Notes: a model not told the origin generated them from the sequence alone. 64,000 nucleotides of DNA from Haematobia irritans (GCF_050003625.1 NC_134399.1:220094975-220158974), one strand, 5' to 3'; counted from the first letter of the stretch, positions 34,739-46,276 are shown. Numbers and translations are program-made.

Positions 34739-34977
34739 CCCACTAATGCCCAATCCCGCCTTTATGCGGCCTTCATTTAATAAGGAAGCTTTTAGTGAAA
34801 CACACCTTAAGACAACAAAAATGGGTAAAATAAAAAGAAAACTTAGTTGAAAAACTGTTCAAGAGGCTTTGCAGCATATACTGAATTTTAACGTATAACT
34901 TTTTCTTGTTTAGTTTTCTTTCTTTTGTTAACAATGAAAATTTAATCAGCTGGCAAAAAAATTGGGGTATTAGAGGG
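34739..34977. mobile_element. piggyBac-type MITE, 239 bp, TTAA target
   Basis: The ends CCCACTAATGCCCAAT and, inverted, CCCTCTAATACCCCAAT are flanked by TTAA (34735-34738, 34978-34981). CCC ends with a TTAA duplication are the piggyBac signature. The host is the repeat of 17041-17545, whose uninterrupted copy at about 17200-17250 provides the empty site. Confidence 0.85.
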
Positions 34978-34981
34978 TTAA

Positions 34982-36064
34982 TAATTCTGAAAAATTCTTT
35001 AAAATAAATGAAATTGTTTTAAGTTTGTTCACTTTTTGTATCTTTACTACAAAGGAAAAAGCATTAAAAAATGTTTTTTCCAATACTTTATTCCAATGGC
35101 GTTTTTACCTGATAAATAACATAATTTCTACTTGAAGTCGAGTCGTTTTTAAAGGACTTTGATAGAACATGAAGAAAAAAACTGAAGAAAAAAACTAATA
35201 AAATCAAATTTGTTTCCTAGAATCAAGTACGCAAAAAAAGAGAATTGTATCTTAAAAGTACTCTTACTTCATTAGTGTAAAGACAAATCAGCTCTCTAAT
35301 CGGACCTGGTGTCAAAGGAAAGTAGCTTTTTAAACTTTCTAAATTTAAAAATTTTTCGACTTTTCTCATCTTTTCGAGTAAAAAAATTAATCGTGAATTT
35401 AAGGGCTTTAAAAGTGCTTTGCCTAAAAAAGTTAACTTTTGTACCGAAACTCGTATAAATTTAAAGAAAACGAATCTTTATAAAATTATCAAAAAATGGA
35501 TGATGAAACCACGAGACTTTTAACCATACGTACGTAGTGTATATGTTTGGAAAGCTCGCCATGGCAACAAAGGTTGATTGTAAGCCGTAGATGTCTTCGT
35601 TTTGAGACAAGAATATATTCGAATGAAACCGCGTATTTTTCCTAACAAACTATGAATCGTTGAACAGTGTTCCGAAAATAAGCAAAAAGTTTATCTCATT
35701 GTCAAAACCTTGAGTTGAGTAGAGTATATTTAATAATTTCGGTCAATTGATACAGGAAACACTTATGTATGGTTCATGCTTGCGATCAGGTCAGATCTAG
35801 TGGTACATACAGCTTGTCGAATGAGCTCTATCGAACGGCAGGAATGTAAAAAAAAAACCGCTGATGTTTGGTTACAAATTCAGCTGTCTGTTTCAATTTC
35901 CGTTGATCGGTAGAGCCCGTTCGACAAAGAAAGAGAAACAGGATGTTAGAGTTGAGTACTTCAAGTTGGATCTAGTAGTTCTAACTTGGATCTTCAAGGA
36001 ACTACGGGAACTAGTTGCAGTTACCTTTAAAAGATAGGCCGACTAAGGTGGCGACGTTATTTTC
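34982..36064. other. Intergenic
   Basis: 34982-35290 continues the repeat described at 17041. The rest shows no gene. A small palindrome is listed separately. Confidence 0.5.
35813..35929. repeat. Small inverted-repeat element
   Basis: CTTGTCGAATGAGCTCTATC at the left matches the complement of the right arm CGGTAGAGCCCGTTCGACAA with a few mismatches. About 117 bp in total. Confidence 0.55.
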
Positions 36065-36066
36065 TA

Positions 36067-37040
36067 CACGGATTAAAAAGACTGTTTTTCATATGTTTGG
36101 CTATAAACATTATATGTTTGGAACACAAATTTTTAAACACAATATTTTTGAGTGCAAGCATATAATGTTCATAAACTAGCATAACATGTTTGGGACATAT
36201 ATGTTAATATGTTAGAACATATTATGTTTGGGATATAAAATGTTTGTAAATATAATATGCTTGGATGCAAACATATATTAATTTAGAAATAGCCTATAAA
36301 CATATATGTGTTTAGTAGCTTGGAGCGCTATTTAACAGGGAGCGATATTGAATTAAGTTGGTGGTTGTTGCTTGTTATTACAAAATTAACATTTTATTTT
36401 TCCTTGGGCAATTGATCAGCTACTTCTTTGATCCTTACAAACTGTGTGGTCCGCTGTTCGAATCCCCGTCCGACAAAAGATAAAATTTAAATTAAAAAAA
36501 ATCATACAATTGAATAATTTCTTCTACAATGTTTGTATTACAGAAAAAGGTGCTAAGAACTAAAAAATCTCGTGGAAGTGAGAAAGATGTCGGGGAATAT
36601 ACAATTGGGTAGAAACAAAATTTTGAGCATTCAGGTCGAAAACCTATGTTGTTAGCATCTAAATTACCTGTTTATTTTCATAATTCATTATGATTGTAAA
36701 TATATAAATAAATAAAATTTTGAGCACAATATTGTTTGGTAGAATTTTTTTTAAGCATATAATATTTTTGGGTGCAAAATGCTTCCAAACATATTATATG
36801 TTCACATAATAACATATTGTTTTTTGGAAGACAACATTATTGAATTTGGATGCAAAAATACAAAATGTTTGGAACTTAGACTACCCAAACATATATTGTT
36901 TAGACCAATATGCTTTCAAACATTTTATATATTGGAAGAGATCAAACATATAAATGTTTGGGCAATACCCAAAAATATATATGCTTGAAGCAAAATATGT
37001 TTGGGAGTATATGTTACAGAAGCGATTTTTTGTGAGCGTG
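36067..37040. mobile_element. Family B transposon, 974 bp
   Basis: CACGGATTAAAAAGACTG to GATTTTTTGTGAGCGTG, flanked by TA (36065-36066, 37041-37042). It is nearly collinear with 7596-8572, including the half tRNA-like module and the ~125-bp cargo. Confidence 0.85.
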
Positions 37041-37294
37041 TACAAAATCGTGTTTAGAATTTGCATTCACATGTATTTATCTCCATTATATTGTATATTC
37101 TCTGCACAGGTATAACATTGGATTTGAGAGATGTCCCAATTGTCTGTAATGATAAACTGATTTAGACTAGCGTTCATAGTTTAATTTATGAACTTAAAGA
37201 AGTACCACGGTACTTATTTTATTTAAATAGTATCAAATAACGTACAAAAGTGTCAAGTTGATCAACTTTACACTTGTAGTACATAACAACTTAC

Positions 37295-37526
37295 GTTTGT
37301 AGGAGTAACTCTTAGATCATACTCCCTCGCATATTCCCTGGCTTTCAAAAGAGCTTCATGTATGTACACCGTAAGAAAACGCCATGATAGGTTCTGCTCT
37401 GCAAACGCCAATGATTTTGCAATACCGAGCAGCAAATGACTGATCTCGAAAGGGACCGGCGAATTGTACTCCATTAGTAGTAAAACACCTATTGGGAATA
37501 GTTCTCTCTGACTACAAGATCGTTTC
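37295..37526 (-). CDS. Candidate orphan internal exon of an unknown gene
   Basis: On the minus strand an acceptor (TTTTCGGTAG) and a donor (CAAAC/GTAAGT) bound 232 bp that are open in one frame. The frame encodes ELFPIGVLLLMEYNSPVPFE, an aliphatic helix-like stretch and KAREYAREYDLRVTPTN. Composition looks more coding-like than the surroundings. No partner exon was found in the window, and it lies between two family B elements. It could be one exon of a large transposon-filled gene, an exon fragment moved by duplication, or chance. I do not recognise the protein. Confidence 0.35.
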
Positions 37527-37700
37527 CTACCGAAAATACAAGACTACCAATTGTGAATAACCGTGCGAACAAGATTCTTCACACGTGGGATCCAATATTC
37601 GATCCTCAAAATTCGCAAAACTAATTGTTTTCCTCCATAAGTGTACCAAGCTAAACAACCGACAATTGTACTGCAGAATTAAACGATGCCTTTCACTATA

Positions 37701-38500
37701 CACGGATGAAAAAGACTGTTTTTCATATGTTTGGCTATAAACATTATATGTTTGGAACACAAATTTTTAAACACAATATTTTTGAGTGCAAGCATATAAT
37801 GTTCATAAACTAGCATAACATGTTTGGGACATATATGTTAATATGTTAGAACATATTATGTTTGGGACATAAAATGTTTCTAAATATAATATGCTTGGAT
37901 GCAAACATATATTAATTTAGAAATAGCCTATAAACATATATGTGTTTAGTAGCTTGGAGCGCTATTTAACAGGGAGCGATATTGAATTAAGTTGGTGGTT
38001 GTTGCTTGTTATTACAAAATTAACATTTTATTTTTCCTTGGGCAATTGATCAGCTACTTCTTTGATCCTTACAAACTGTGTGGTCCGCTGTTCGAATCCC
38101 CGTGCGGCAAAAGGTAAAATTAAAATAAAAAAAAAAAATCATACAATTGAATAATTTCTTCTACAATGTTTGTATTACAGAAAAAGGTGCTAAGAACTAA
38201 AAAATCTCGTGGAAGTGAGAAAGATGTGGGGGAATATACAATTGGGAAGAAACAAAATTTTGAGCATTCAGGTCGAAAACCTATGTTGTTAGCACCTATA
38301 TTACCTGTTTATTTTCATAAGTCATTATAGTCATTATGATTGTAAATATATAAATTTTGAGCATTCAATATGCTTTCAAACATATTATATATTGGAAGAG
38401 ATCAAACATATAAATGTTTGGGCAATACCCAAAAATGTATATGCTTGAAGCAAAATATGTTTGGGAGTATATGTTACAGAAGCGATTTTTTGTGAGCGTG
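37701..38500. mobile_element. Family B transposon, internally deleted
   Basis: CACGGATGAAAAAGACTG to GTGAGCGTG with TA on each side (37699-37700, 38501-38502). Compared with 36067-37040 it lacks about 180 bp near 38350. Confidence 0.85.
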
Positions 38501-38535
38501 TAGCCAAGAGTGAGCGGGCGAGCTATCTGACCGAT

Positions 38536-38705
38536 CTCTAAGTGGTTTCACTGCAATGTGGAACGCCGTTCGGACTCGGCTATAAAAAGGAGGTCCCTTA
38601 TCATTGAGCTTAACATTGAATCGGGCAGCACTCAGTGATAAGAGAGAAGTTCACCACTGTGGTATCACAATGGGCTGCCACTATACCTAACCTAACCTAA
38701 CCTAA
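38536..38705 (+). mobile_element. SINE, 5'-truncated
   Basis: Only the SINE body and tail are present (from CTCTAAGTGGTTTCACTG to the CCTAA repeats). The target duplication CTGACCGAT lies at 38527-38535 and 38706-38714. 5' truncation with a target duplication is typical of LINE-driven insertion. Confidence 0.85.
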
Positions 38706-38714
38706 CTGACCGAT

Positions 38715-39415
38715 AATTAGCATCACGCCAAAAGAGTATTCAGGCCAAGTAAAGAACGCATAGACTCTATAGATCTTCTCTCTAACAAATTTTTATAGTC
38801 CGCCGCATAATCGGCCTTTTATTCTAGAAGTATCGAATGATTCGGGAACTCACCCCGAGAACTCGCATGGACAGAATGGAAAAATTAAACAAAAAAAAAT
38901 GACATAAGATGAAAACACGAGGCTTGACTTTTAATGAATTTGAATATCGTTTTTAAACTGATCTAAGTCCCAAATGGCCCATTCCGACATATCATGCGAC
39001 AACCAATTGCGCCCTTACCACCAAATACGAGATGCAGCCAAGTCTACTTTCCAGTAGACTTGGCCACCGCGATTACCAAGACCCACCGGGTTATCCTCAG
39101 ATCTCACATGATACCAATTATTATGACCGATATTCTCCTAAATGCTACAGACCCTATTGCCCATAAATGTGGGTGGATTTTTCCTCAGCCAAGACAAAAC
39201 AATGCACTATGGGGCCAATGGTCAGTTTTTGAGGCAATAAATCACAGGAAACAGCTAGACCTTTAAAATGTCGTACAGATGATTATAATGTATTCTTAAG
39301 ACTTCAGTAAAAAAATTAAGACATTCGGGCAGTGCCACGCCCATTTCCAGTACTGGTATTAAAGTGCTTCTCCAGGTGGAGACCCCTGGAAAATAATTCT
39401 TGAAATTTAGCGATA
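38715..39415. other. Intergenic
   Basis: A 90-codon frame (38994-39266) has fairly balanced composition but no recognised motif, splice signals or homologous copy in the window. It may be a worn retroelement piece. Nothing else seen. Confidence 0.4.
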
Positions 39416-39702
39416 GCACTGCTCTGAAATGAAATCCTGTTTTAGACGAAATCAGCTGATCCTTATGTAAAAGGATCTCCTGAAACAGAATGACTGCCCA
39501 TTTTGTCCCATCATGCCTAGTTTTCGAGATATCCCTGAAACAAATTTTTTCTGACATTTTTCATAAATAAAGAAGATATCTCGAAAACTAGATGTGATAG
39601 GGCAAAACGGGAAGTAAATTCGGATTCAGGAGATCATTTTACATAAGGATCTGCTAGTTTGGTCTAAAGAAGGGCTCAAAAGATGATTTTTGCAGAACAG
39701 TG
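39416..39702. repeat. Foldback element with 77-bp arms
   Basis: The arms 39458-39534 and 39575-39651 are inverted copies sharing GATCCTTATGTAAAA, GATCTCCTGAA and CTAGTTTTCGAGATATC. The outer ends CACTGCTCTGAAA and CACTGTTCTGCAAA are also inverted. No coding capacity. Confidence 0.75.
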
Positions 39703-39757
39703 TAATTGCATCATTCTGTGGGTGATAACATTTATTTATCAACTAGCTCTAACGGCC

Positions 39758-39965
39758 ATTTTCATGTAGCTCCGTTAGGCTTTAACTGCCAGTTAACAGA
39801 AAGTAAATTGCAAATATCTTCTCTCCGGTTAACTTTAACTGAAAAATTTTCGTCAGTTAAGTTCCTAACTGGCCTATGGAATATAAAGGCAAGATTACAG
39901 CTGCGTCTATAATACGGTTTAAAAGTTGGTTAGTTAACGGAACACTAACGGAGCTTTATGAAAAT
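39758..39965. mobile_element. Short MITE with ATTTTCAT...AGCTCCGTTAG ends
   Basis: The 20-bp inverted ends differ at two positions (ATTTTCATGTAGCTCCGTTA against ATTTTCATAAAGCTCCGTTA). The interior has several AACTGCCAGTTAAC-like palindromic words. Confidence 0.7.
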
Positions 39966-40112
39966 GAGGGTAAATTGCAAACTAATTTATATTAATACAT
40001 TTCAAAAAATTACTTTTAAAATGAATCAATTTCTTGGTGTGAGTGTTTAAAACATACTGGGTGTTTGGATACAATATTCAAAATTTAATCAATCTAAAAA
40101 TAGAGAATTTTG

Positions 40113-41543
40113 TTAATACTCGTATATACAAAATAATTGGCTTTTGTACAAAATTCTTACTTGAAAATTTTCTGTTTCATCAACTTCTAATTCAAAATTA
40201 AAATGAAATGGATCCTCTTCGTAATCTTCAGAATCTGAAACATCTTTATTTATAGCTGCACTTGACGTACTTGGCAGTTGATACTCAGGCATATCCGGAA
40301 TTTTTAAAAGAGAAATAACATCTCTTGGAAGCTGCAAACTTCTCTTTTTTGAAAGACGATTTTTCAGATATATACTTGATAATAACGGGTCTGAAGAATC
40401 CAGGGCCCTGTTAAAAATATCCATTATATTATGCTCCCTAGAATCCTTTCGTGCATGCTCAATGCGGTCCTTTTTGTAAAATTTATTTCTCGCCTCAGAT
40501 GCATTTTCACCAGCACATCCGAGAGGTACGATTGACGCTTGCAATATTTGGAAAGAATGTGCTAAAATTTTATGCAAAGTCGCTGACATTGGGTACCACT
40601 CGTAATGTTTAAAATATATCTCTGCAGTTTTATAGCAAAATTGTTGCAAGTGGTCGGCACTTATTTCAAATTCAGAGTTAATTGTGATAAGAATTGTATG
40701 TAAATGTTTTAAAAGTTCGATATTAAAGTTGGTTATAGAAGAAAGTAATTCCGGATTAAAAAATGATTTTCGTGCCGCATTACCGACATTCGTGCACCCG
40801 CTCCTATTGCTTTTCGGCTTGTGGACATGAAGGCCCATTTTTTGCCAAAATTGTTCTTGAATTTCGCGCTTTCTCTTTAGCATAAGAACTTTCTCCTCAG
40901 CACTCCGAATTTGCCATTTTTTAATATTAAGTCTATATGAAAGATTAAGGACAAATTCAAAACATCGAATCCAGGCGTGTAATGGGCTTATATCACATTT
41001 TAATGCATTCGATTTGGGCTGAAACACCGATGAGCTTAAATTTTTTATTGACAAAAACTGTTTTGGATTTCCACCACATATCGGACACGACTGAGTACTC
41101 TTTGTTTCCGTAAGTACGTTCAAAATTATTAATTTGTTTTTTTCACTGTCGTCATAGAGTTTTCATAGACACGTCTGTTGAATTTCGCGGAAATCCAGTT
41201 GGTAACATTAATGGGTTTGCTATCATTTTCCAACCAAAAGTTAAATATATCCAAATTTTTAAGTTTTACGTTATCTGAAAATAGATTTTTATAAAATGGT
41301 GCAGATTGGAGCAGCTAATTTTTCCAAAACCTAATAGTACACATTATTACCTTTCTCCACACATAAATTTTTTCACGGATACGCTCGGATAAAGAAAGTT
41401 CTACTCCACAGAACATATGGACGACAACAAAAACTACACAAAATAGACAGCACATGTGACACAAAAAACTATTCATCAAATCAATTTTTTTTTTCTTAAT
41501 TTAATCACATGTTGCTTTACATACCTTTACAAGTGTATTCCAT
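40113..41543 (-). pseudogene. Transib/RAG1-like transposase remnant
   Basis: The main frame (40113-41123, about 336 codons, entered without an ATG) has a CPICGG zinc-ligand block (13-18), SPLHAWIRCFEFVLNLSYRL (46-65), TNVGNAARKSF (111-121), YPMSATLHKILAHSFQIL (177-194), AGENASEARNKFYKK (204-218) and SSDPLLSS (243-250). This order and wording match the C-terminal half of Transib transposases, the relatives of RAG1; the HK-LAH...E...NK block lines up with the RAG1 region holding its third acidic residue. Upstream, about 41166-41333 carries a further open piece in another frame (DIFNFWLEND, VTNWISAKFN), separated by a frameshift and a TGA at 41163-41165. A start exon (ATG 41543) with a GTATGT donor is possible. 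No second catalytic half is present, so this is an inactive, internally deleted copy. Confidence 0.75.
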
Positions 41544-41806
41544 TTTACAAATTTTTTATAATTTTAAAATTTTTTGCTTGACGGCCAAAATGACTTTGTT
41601 GTTTGTTTATTGTTGAATATCAGAAAATGTAGCAAAACAAAATATGGCAACTTTGACTGCTCGGCATGTCATCATGAGGTGTTACCTGATTTTAATATTT
41701 GATATTTGGGTGTTTCAATGTGTTTTATGTAAAATTCCGTTATTATTATTTTTAAATAGTTGACTTAAAAAATTGACTTTTTGCCTCAAAGACCTGTCAT
41801 TGGCCC

Positions 41807-41813
41807 CACAGTG
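41807..41813 (-). repeat. Possible Transib terminus (CACTGTG)
   Basis: Read toward the remnant it is CACTGTGGGGCCAATG, which resembles Transib ends and the RSS heptamer they share ancestry with. No matching second end was found, so this is tentative. Confidence 0.3.
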
Positions 41814-42476
41814 CAATGGTTGAATCTGTCCAACAATACATCTTACTAAACTGAATTCCAAACTCACGAATTATAGTCTTCACCAATTCTACAAAAGGAG
41901 TGAATAGCACCACTTTTAGCAAGAGGCTGGTTATAGCCTTCGTAGGTATATTTTAGCAACTATATTCAATTTCTTTTTTTTCATGTTAGTCTGATACTGA
42001 AACAGGCGATTAACGTCCAAATGCATGATATCTCAATTTACAATTAATTATTATTCGAGCTTTATGGACAAATTAGATTAAGGAACTTGATCAATAGAAC
42101 TATTGAAAAGAAAACGCCAGATACAAATCTGTACACGCCTAGACTGTACATGTTTCAGTTCGGGCGAATGAACTTTTCCTCAGCATTTAGTATAGATTTG
42201 GCTGGCATAAATAACTCAATTTTGGGCCCTTCTTATGGAGAAAATATTTGGGAATTTTCCTCTTACACATTGATTTCATTCTGTGATTGCTTCTTCCTAA
42301 ATTTTAATCTCGAAGTTCTTACTAAAGTGGTCCGATAAATAAGTAGGTAGTCTCATCGCCTGATGCAAGAATATCGCAAGAGAAATTTACTATCGTGTAA
42401 TATAATCTGGGAAATGATTACCGCCAAAAATTTTCTATGAAATCGCGTTTTTCAAAGAGGATAAAGTGATTCAATT
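41814..42476. other. Intergenic
   Basis: An 83-codon frame (42087-42338) has no motif or splice support. No repeat recognised. Confidence 0.4.
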
Positions 42477-42750
42477 CCACGATCTTGTACCTGCCGATTG
42501 CGCCAAATATGTCAGACAGTTGACATTTGAAAAGATCGCGTTGGCCATACCACGTACAAAATTTTGGAACTGTCAGCTGAGATGGATTCTCGGTTTGCTC
42601 CATTCGCGAACCACGATCTTGTACTTGCAGATAGCCGATTGCGCCAAATATGTGAGACAGTTGACATTTGAAAAGATCGCGTTGGCCATACCACGTACAA
42701 AATTTTGGAACTGTCCGCTGAGATGGATTCTCGGTTTGCTCTATCCGGAC
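42477..42750. repeat. Two-unit tandem duplication (134-141 bp)
   Basis: CCACGATCTTGTAC starts at 42477 and again at 42611. Both units contain GATTGCGCCAAATATGT, GACATTTGAAAAGATCGC and AAATTTTGGAACTGTC (complement/forward mixed by unit). The second has a small insertion (TTGCAGATA). The frames opened on both strands (42418-42837, 42466-42780) reflect the duplication. Confidence 0.75.
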
Positions 42751-43325
42751 AACAAGCGCCAACCAGAGATCTTTTTTTGACTCTGTTTCTCCCTCATTTC
42801 GTGACAGTCGGCCAAACATGGATCCACCGATGTACACACGGCTTCAAGGAAACGGATGCAGTGGGTTGCATCCGTCGAACATGCTCCGACGAAAACTTTC
42901 CCATTGAGCGCAGAGATTATGCCCACCATTTTTTTCCGAATCACAAAGGATTATACACCTCGATAACCTGTAGAAACTTATGACATTCAAAGGGCCACAT
43001 TAATTAAAGATTTCTCTAAAATTTTCCATAATCTTTTATAGACTATATACGAAACTAATATTTCGATTCTAAACACAGTGGTCCAATTAAAAAAAAAAAA
43101 AAAAAACAAGCTTTCACTATTCTTATCGCATAGTGGATTAGCAAATCGAAATCGGTCTCAGAGATCAAGTAGACTTGAGACAAAACGCGGGTAGTTTCCC
43201 ATACCACGACACATTACACAGGCCACTACGTAACCATTAAACGATTGATTCTGATAGTGATAAAGCTACAATACTTTGGAGGCTGTTTCCATAGCCAATG
43301 ATTAAGAAAGAAAAAGTTTCTTCGT
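42751..43325. other. Upstream region of the third reductase-like gene
   Basis: It contains a poly-A run (43090-43108) and, at about 43250-43264, two adjacent GATA-type words (CTGATAG, TGATAAAG), with a third TTATCGC at 43117. These are possible regulatory sites; nothing else identified. Confidence 0.35.
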
Positions 43326-43333
43326 TATAAAAG
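43326..43333 (+). promoter_or_regulatory. TATA box of the third reductase-like gene
   Basis: TATAAAAG, followed by initiator-like words TCAGTA (+24) and TCACAGTC (+35). It lies about 140 bp before the start codon. Confidence 0.6.
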
Positions 43334-43473
43334 GAACAGCATTCAAATCAGTACAGTATCACAGTCTAAGGTGGAAAAACGCTTCTTGGGAAAAGGCTTC
43401 TAAATCTTTGTGGAGAAAAGTTATTTAAATTTTTTTGTGTTAAAACCTACTTTGAAAAAATCTTAGTCACACC

Positions 43474-44325
43474 ATGTCAGCTATGAAGATGGATTTAAAT
43501 AAAAAGTGTTTCTTCGTCCTGAGTGGAATCAGCAATCCTTTGGGCAAAAATTTAGCCGTGGAAATGTGCGGCCGTTTCCAACCAGAATCGCAAATTTTGC
43601 TCATCGACTCCAATGACGAAGATCTCCAAGAAGTTCGCAAAGAAATCGAGGCCTTGAACAAGAAGATCCACGTTTTTTGCTGTAATTTAAAGGATTGGCA
43701 GAATGCCAACTCCACATTATTCCACAATTTACTTGCCACTGTACTCAGCCTCCATGAAAACAACGAAGTAGTAGAAGAAGGAGGTGTTAAGCAGTTTGAA
43801 TTGGCATTAATCGTTCACAATGAGGGTACAGCCGCTACCCATATGCTAATGGAACCCCAGGATACCGATATGTGGCAAACGTTTGTCCATCAACATCTAA
43901 ACGCTCCTGTGGCTCTCAATCAAGAATTTATCCATTGCAAGTCCCTGAAAGGTATGCCTAAGTTAATGGTCAACATTAATTCGAGACTCTTGGTACAACC
44001 TTTGGTCTTCAATACATTGAGCTGTTCATGCAAGAAAGGACGAGATATGTATTTCCGTTCTGTGGCCGCCGAAGAGTCCCATAACGATGTGCTTGTAATA
44101 AGCTATGCTCCTGGCATTTTGAAGACTCATGAACCTCAATATGACTCCAATAATAACGTAATCGATGTAGCCGATGTTTTGGCTGATGATGAAGAAGATG
44201 CCAAGCTATTGCAACTGCCCAGAGTTGAACCCAAACAGTCAACCCGTAAACTCATCAATATCTTGGAAGAGATCTCTTTTATTTCCGGTCATGATGTCGA
44301 CTACTACGACACCTATGTTTTATGA
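43474..44325 (+). CDS. Sepiapterin reductase paralogue lacking catalytic residues
   Basis: This intact intronless frame of 283 residues aligns along its length with the two reductases: [13 protein letters not shown] at the start, [18 protein letters not shown] (101-118), PKLMVNINS (162-170), [20 protein letters not shown] (186-205), YAPGI (211-215) and a C-terminal SGHDVDYYD (271-279). Key residues are lost: TGASRGIG reads SGISNPLG (17-24), HNAG reads HNEG (115-118), and the YxxxK tyrosine is Ser183 (SCSCK) while the lysine remains. DTDM is replaced, and an acidic insertion (about 223-245) is added. An oxidoreductase function is therefore unlikely; a pseudoenzyme or a recently silenced gene are the options. 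The open frame, TATA box and AATAAA (44491-44496) favour expression. The first ATG (CACACCATG) was chosen; Met4 and Met6 are alternatives. Confidence 0.88.
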   Translation: MSAMKMDLNKKCFFVLSGISNPLGKNLAVEMCGRFQPESQILLIDSNDEDLQEVRKEIEALNKKIHVFCCNLKDWQNANSTLFHNLLATVLSLHENNEVVEEGGVKQFELALIVHNEGTAATHMLMEPQDTDMWQTFVHQHLNAPVALNQEFIHCKSLKGMPKLMVNINSRLLVQPLVFNTLSCSCKKGRDMYFRSVAAEESHNDVLVISYAPGILKTHEPQYDSNNNVIDVADVLADDEEDAKLLQLPRVEPKQSTRKLINILEEISFISGHDVDYYDTYVL

Positions 44326-44666
44326 GTAGTACTGTATAAATATTATCAGGAGCTACAGTCTGACTTAGTAACTGATAATATTTATACGATTGAGCATTTA
44401 CGTTACCTAGACTTTGGAATTGTATTAATGGGCCTAACAAGAGATAATGATTTTAACGATGCAGACAACTATGATGATGAATTACTATTAAATAAACTAC
44501 TTAATCTTTGGATTTTGCTCACCACAACTATTGAGCAAAATGATGAAAATGAAAATACTAAAAAACTTGTCGTTTTTTATTTTTTTTTTTTTTGGGATTT
44601 AACATAGAAGTTGTTTTATACTCAACTCCTTAAAAATAAGACATATGTTAGTTTTATATCTTGGCA

Positions 44667-46262
44667 AAATTTTCTATAGAAATAAAATTTTGACAAAAAT
44701 TTCTATAGAAATAAAATTTTGACAAAATTTTCTATAGAAATAAAATTTTAACAAAATTTTCTATAGAAATAAAATTTTGACAAAATTTTCTATAGAAATA
44801 AAATTTTGACAAATTTTATGGAAATAAAATTTTGACAAAATTTTGTAGAAATAAAATCTTGACAAAATTTTCTATAGAATTTTCGATAGGAATACAATTT
44901 TGACAAACATTTTCTATAGAAATAAAATTTTGAAAAAATTTTCTATAGAAATAAAATTTTGACAAAATTTTCTATAGAAATAAAATGTTGACAAAATTTT
45001 CTATAGAACTAAAATTTTGACAAAATTTTTTATAGAAATGAAATTTTGACAAAAATTTCTATAGAAATGAAATTTTTCAAAATATTCAATAGAAATAACA
45101 TTTTTTCTATAGAAAATTTTGACAAAATTTTATAGAAATAAAATTTTGACAAATTTTATGGAAATAAAATTTTGACAAAATTTTGTAGAAATAAAATGTT
45201 GACAAAATTTTCTATAGAAATAACATTTTGACAAAATTTTCTATAGAAATAACATTTTGACAAAATTTTCTATAGAAATAACATTTTGACAAAGTTTTCT
45301 ATAGAAATGAAATTTTGACAAAAATTTCTAAAGAAATGAAATTTTGACAAAAGTTTCTATAGACATGAAATTTTGCAAAATTTTCTATAGGAATAACATT
45401 TGTGCTATAGAAAATTTTGACAAAATTTTATAGAAATAAAATTTTGCCAAATTTAAAAAAAAATAAAATTTTGACAAAACTTTATAGAAATAAAATGTTG
45501 ACAAAATTTTCTATAGAAATAAATTTTTGACAAAATTTTATATAGAAATAAAATTTTGACAAAATTTTCTATAGAAATAAAATGTTCACAAAAATTTGAC
45601 AAAATTTTCTATAGAAATAACATTTTTTCTATAGAAAATTTTGACAACATTTTTTAGAAATAAAATGTTGACAAATTTTTCTATAGAAATAAAATTCTGA
45701 CAAAATTTTCTATAGAAATGAAATTTTGACAAATTTTCTATAGAAATTACATTTTTTCTATAGAAATAAAATTTTGACAAAATTTTCTATAGAAATAAAA
45801 TTAAAAAAAAAATTTTCAATAGAAATATAATTTTGACAAAATTTTCTATAGAAATAAAATTTTGACAACATTTTCTATACAAATAAAATTATAAAAAAAT
45901 TATCTATAGAAATGAAATTTTGACAAAATTTACTATAGAAATGAAATTTTGACACAATTTTCTATAGAAATAAAATTTTGACAAAATTTTCTATAGAAAT
46001 AACATTTTTTCTATTGTAATAAAATTTTGAGAAAATTTTCTATAGAAATAAAATTTTGACAAAATTTTCAATAGAAATAAAATTTGGACAAAATTTTCAA
46101 TAGAAATAAAATGTTGACAAAATATTCTATACAAATAAAATTATGACAAAATTTTCTATAGAAATGAAATTTTAACAAAATTTTCCATAGAAATGAAATT
46201 TTGACAAAATTTACTATAGAAATGAAATTTTGACAAAAATTTTTAAATAGAAAATAATTATT
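44667..46262. repeat. 29-bp AT-rich minisatellite
   Basis: About 50 degenerate units centre on the palindrome TTTCTATAGAAA followed by TAAAATTTTGACAAAA, with a 29-bp period (for example 44701 to 44730). Variant units repeat in larger blocks: the CATTTTTTCTATAGAAAA variant recurs near 45100, 45400, 45620, 45750 and 46000. The array resumes at 47885-47990 beyond the inserted type II element, and a fragment lies at 55195-55250. Frames such as 45586-45780 are by-products. Confidence 0.9.
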
Positions 46263-46276
46263 CAAGATTGAGATCG

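Noticed and set aside
38994..39266. 90-codon frame with FPVDLATAITKTHRVILR
   Set aside because: Possibly a worn retroelement piece, but no diagnostic motif is present and no second copy lies in the window.
42087..42338. 83-codon plus-strand frame
   Set aside because: No motif, splice sites or coding-like composition.
42418..42837. 139-codon minus-strand frame with an internal duplication
   Set aside because: Both strands are open over the duplicated segment, and there is no start context, homologue or splice signal.
45586..45780. Frame in AT-rich repeat with KNVISIENF repeats
   Set aside because: It is a product of the 29-bp minisatellite.
44667..46262. CRISPR-like array
   Set aside because: The spacing is short, units are contiguous with no unique spacers, and the context is a eukaryotic genome.
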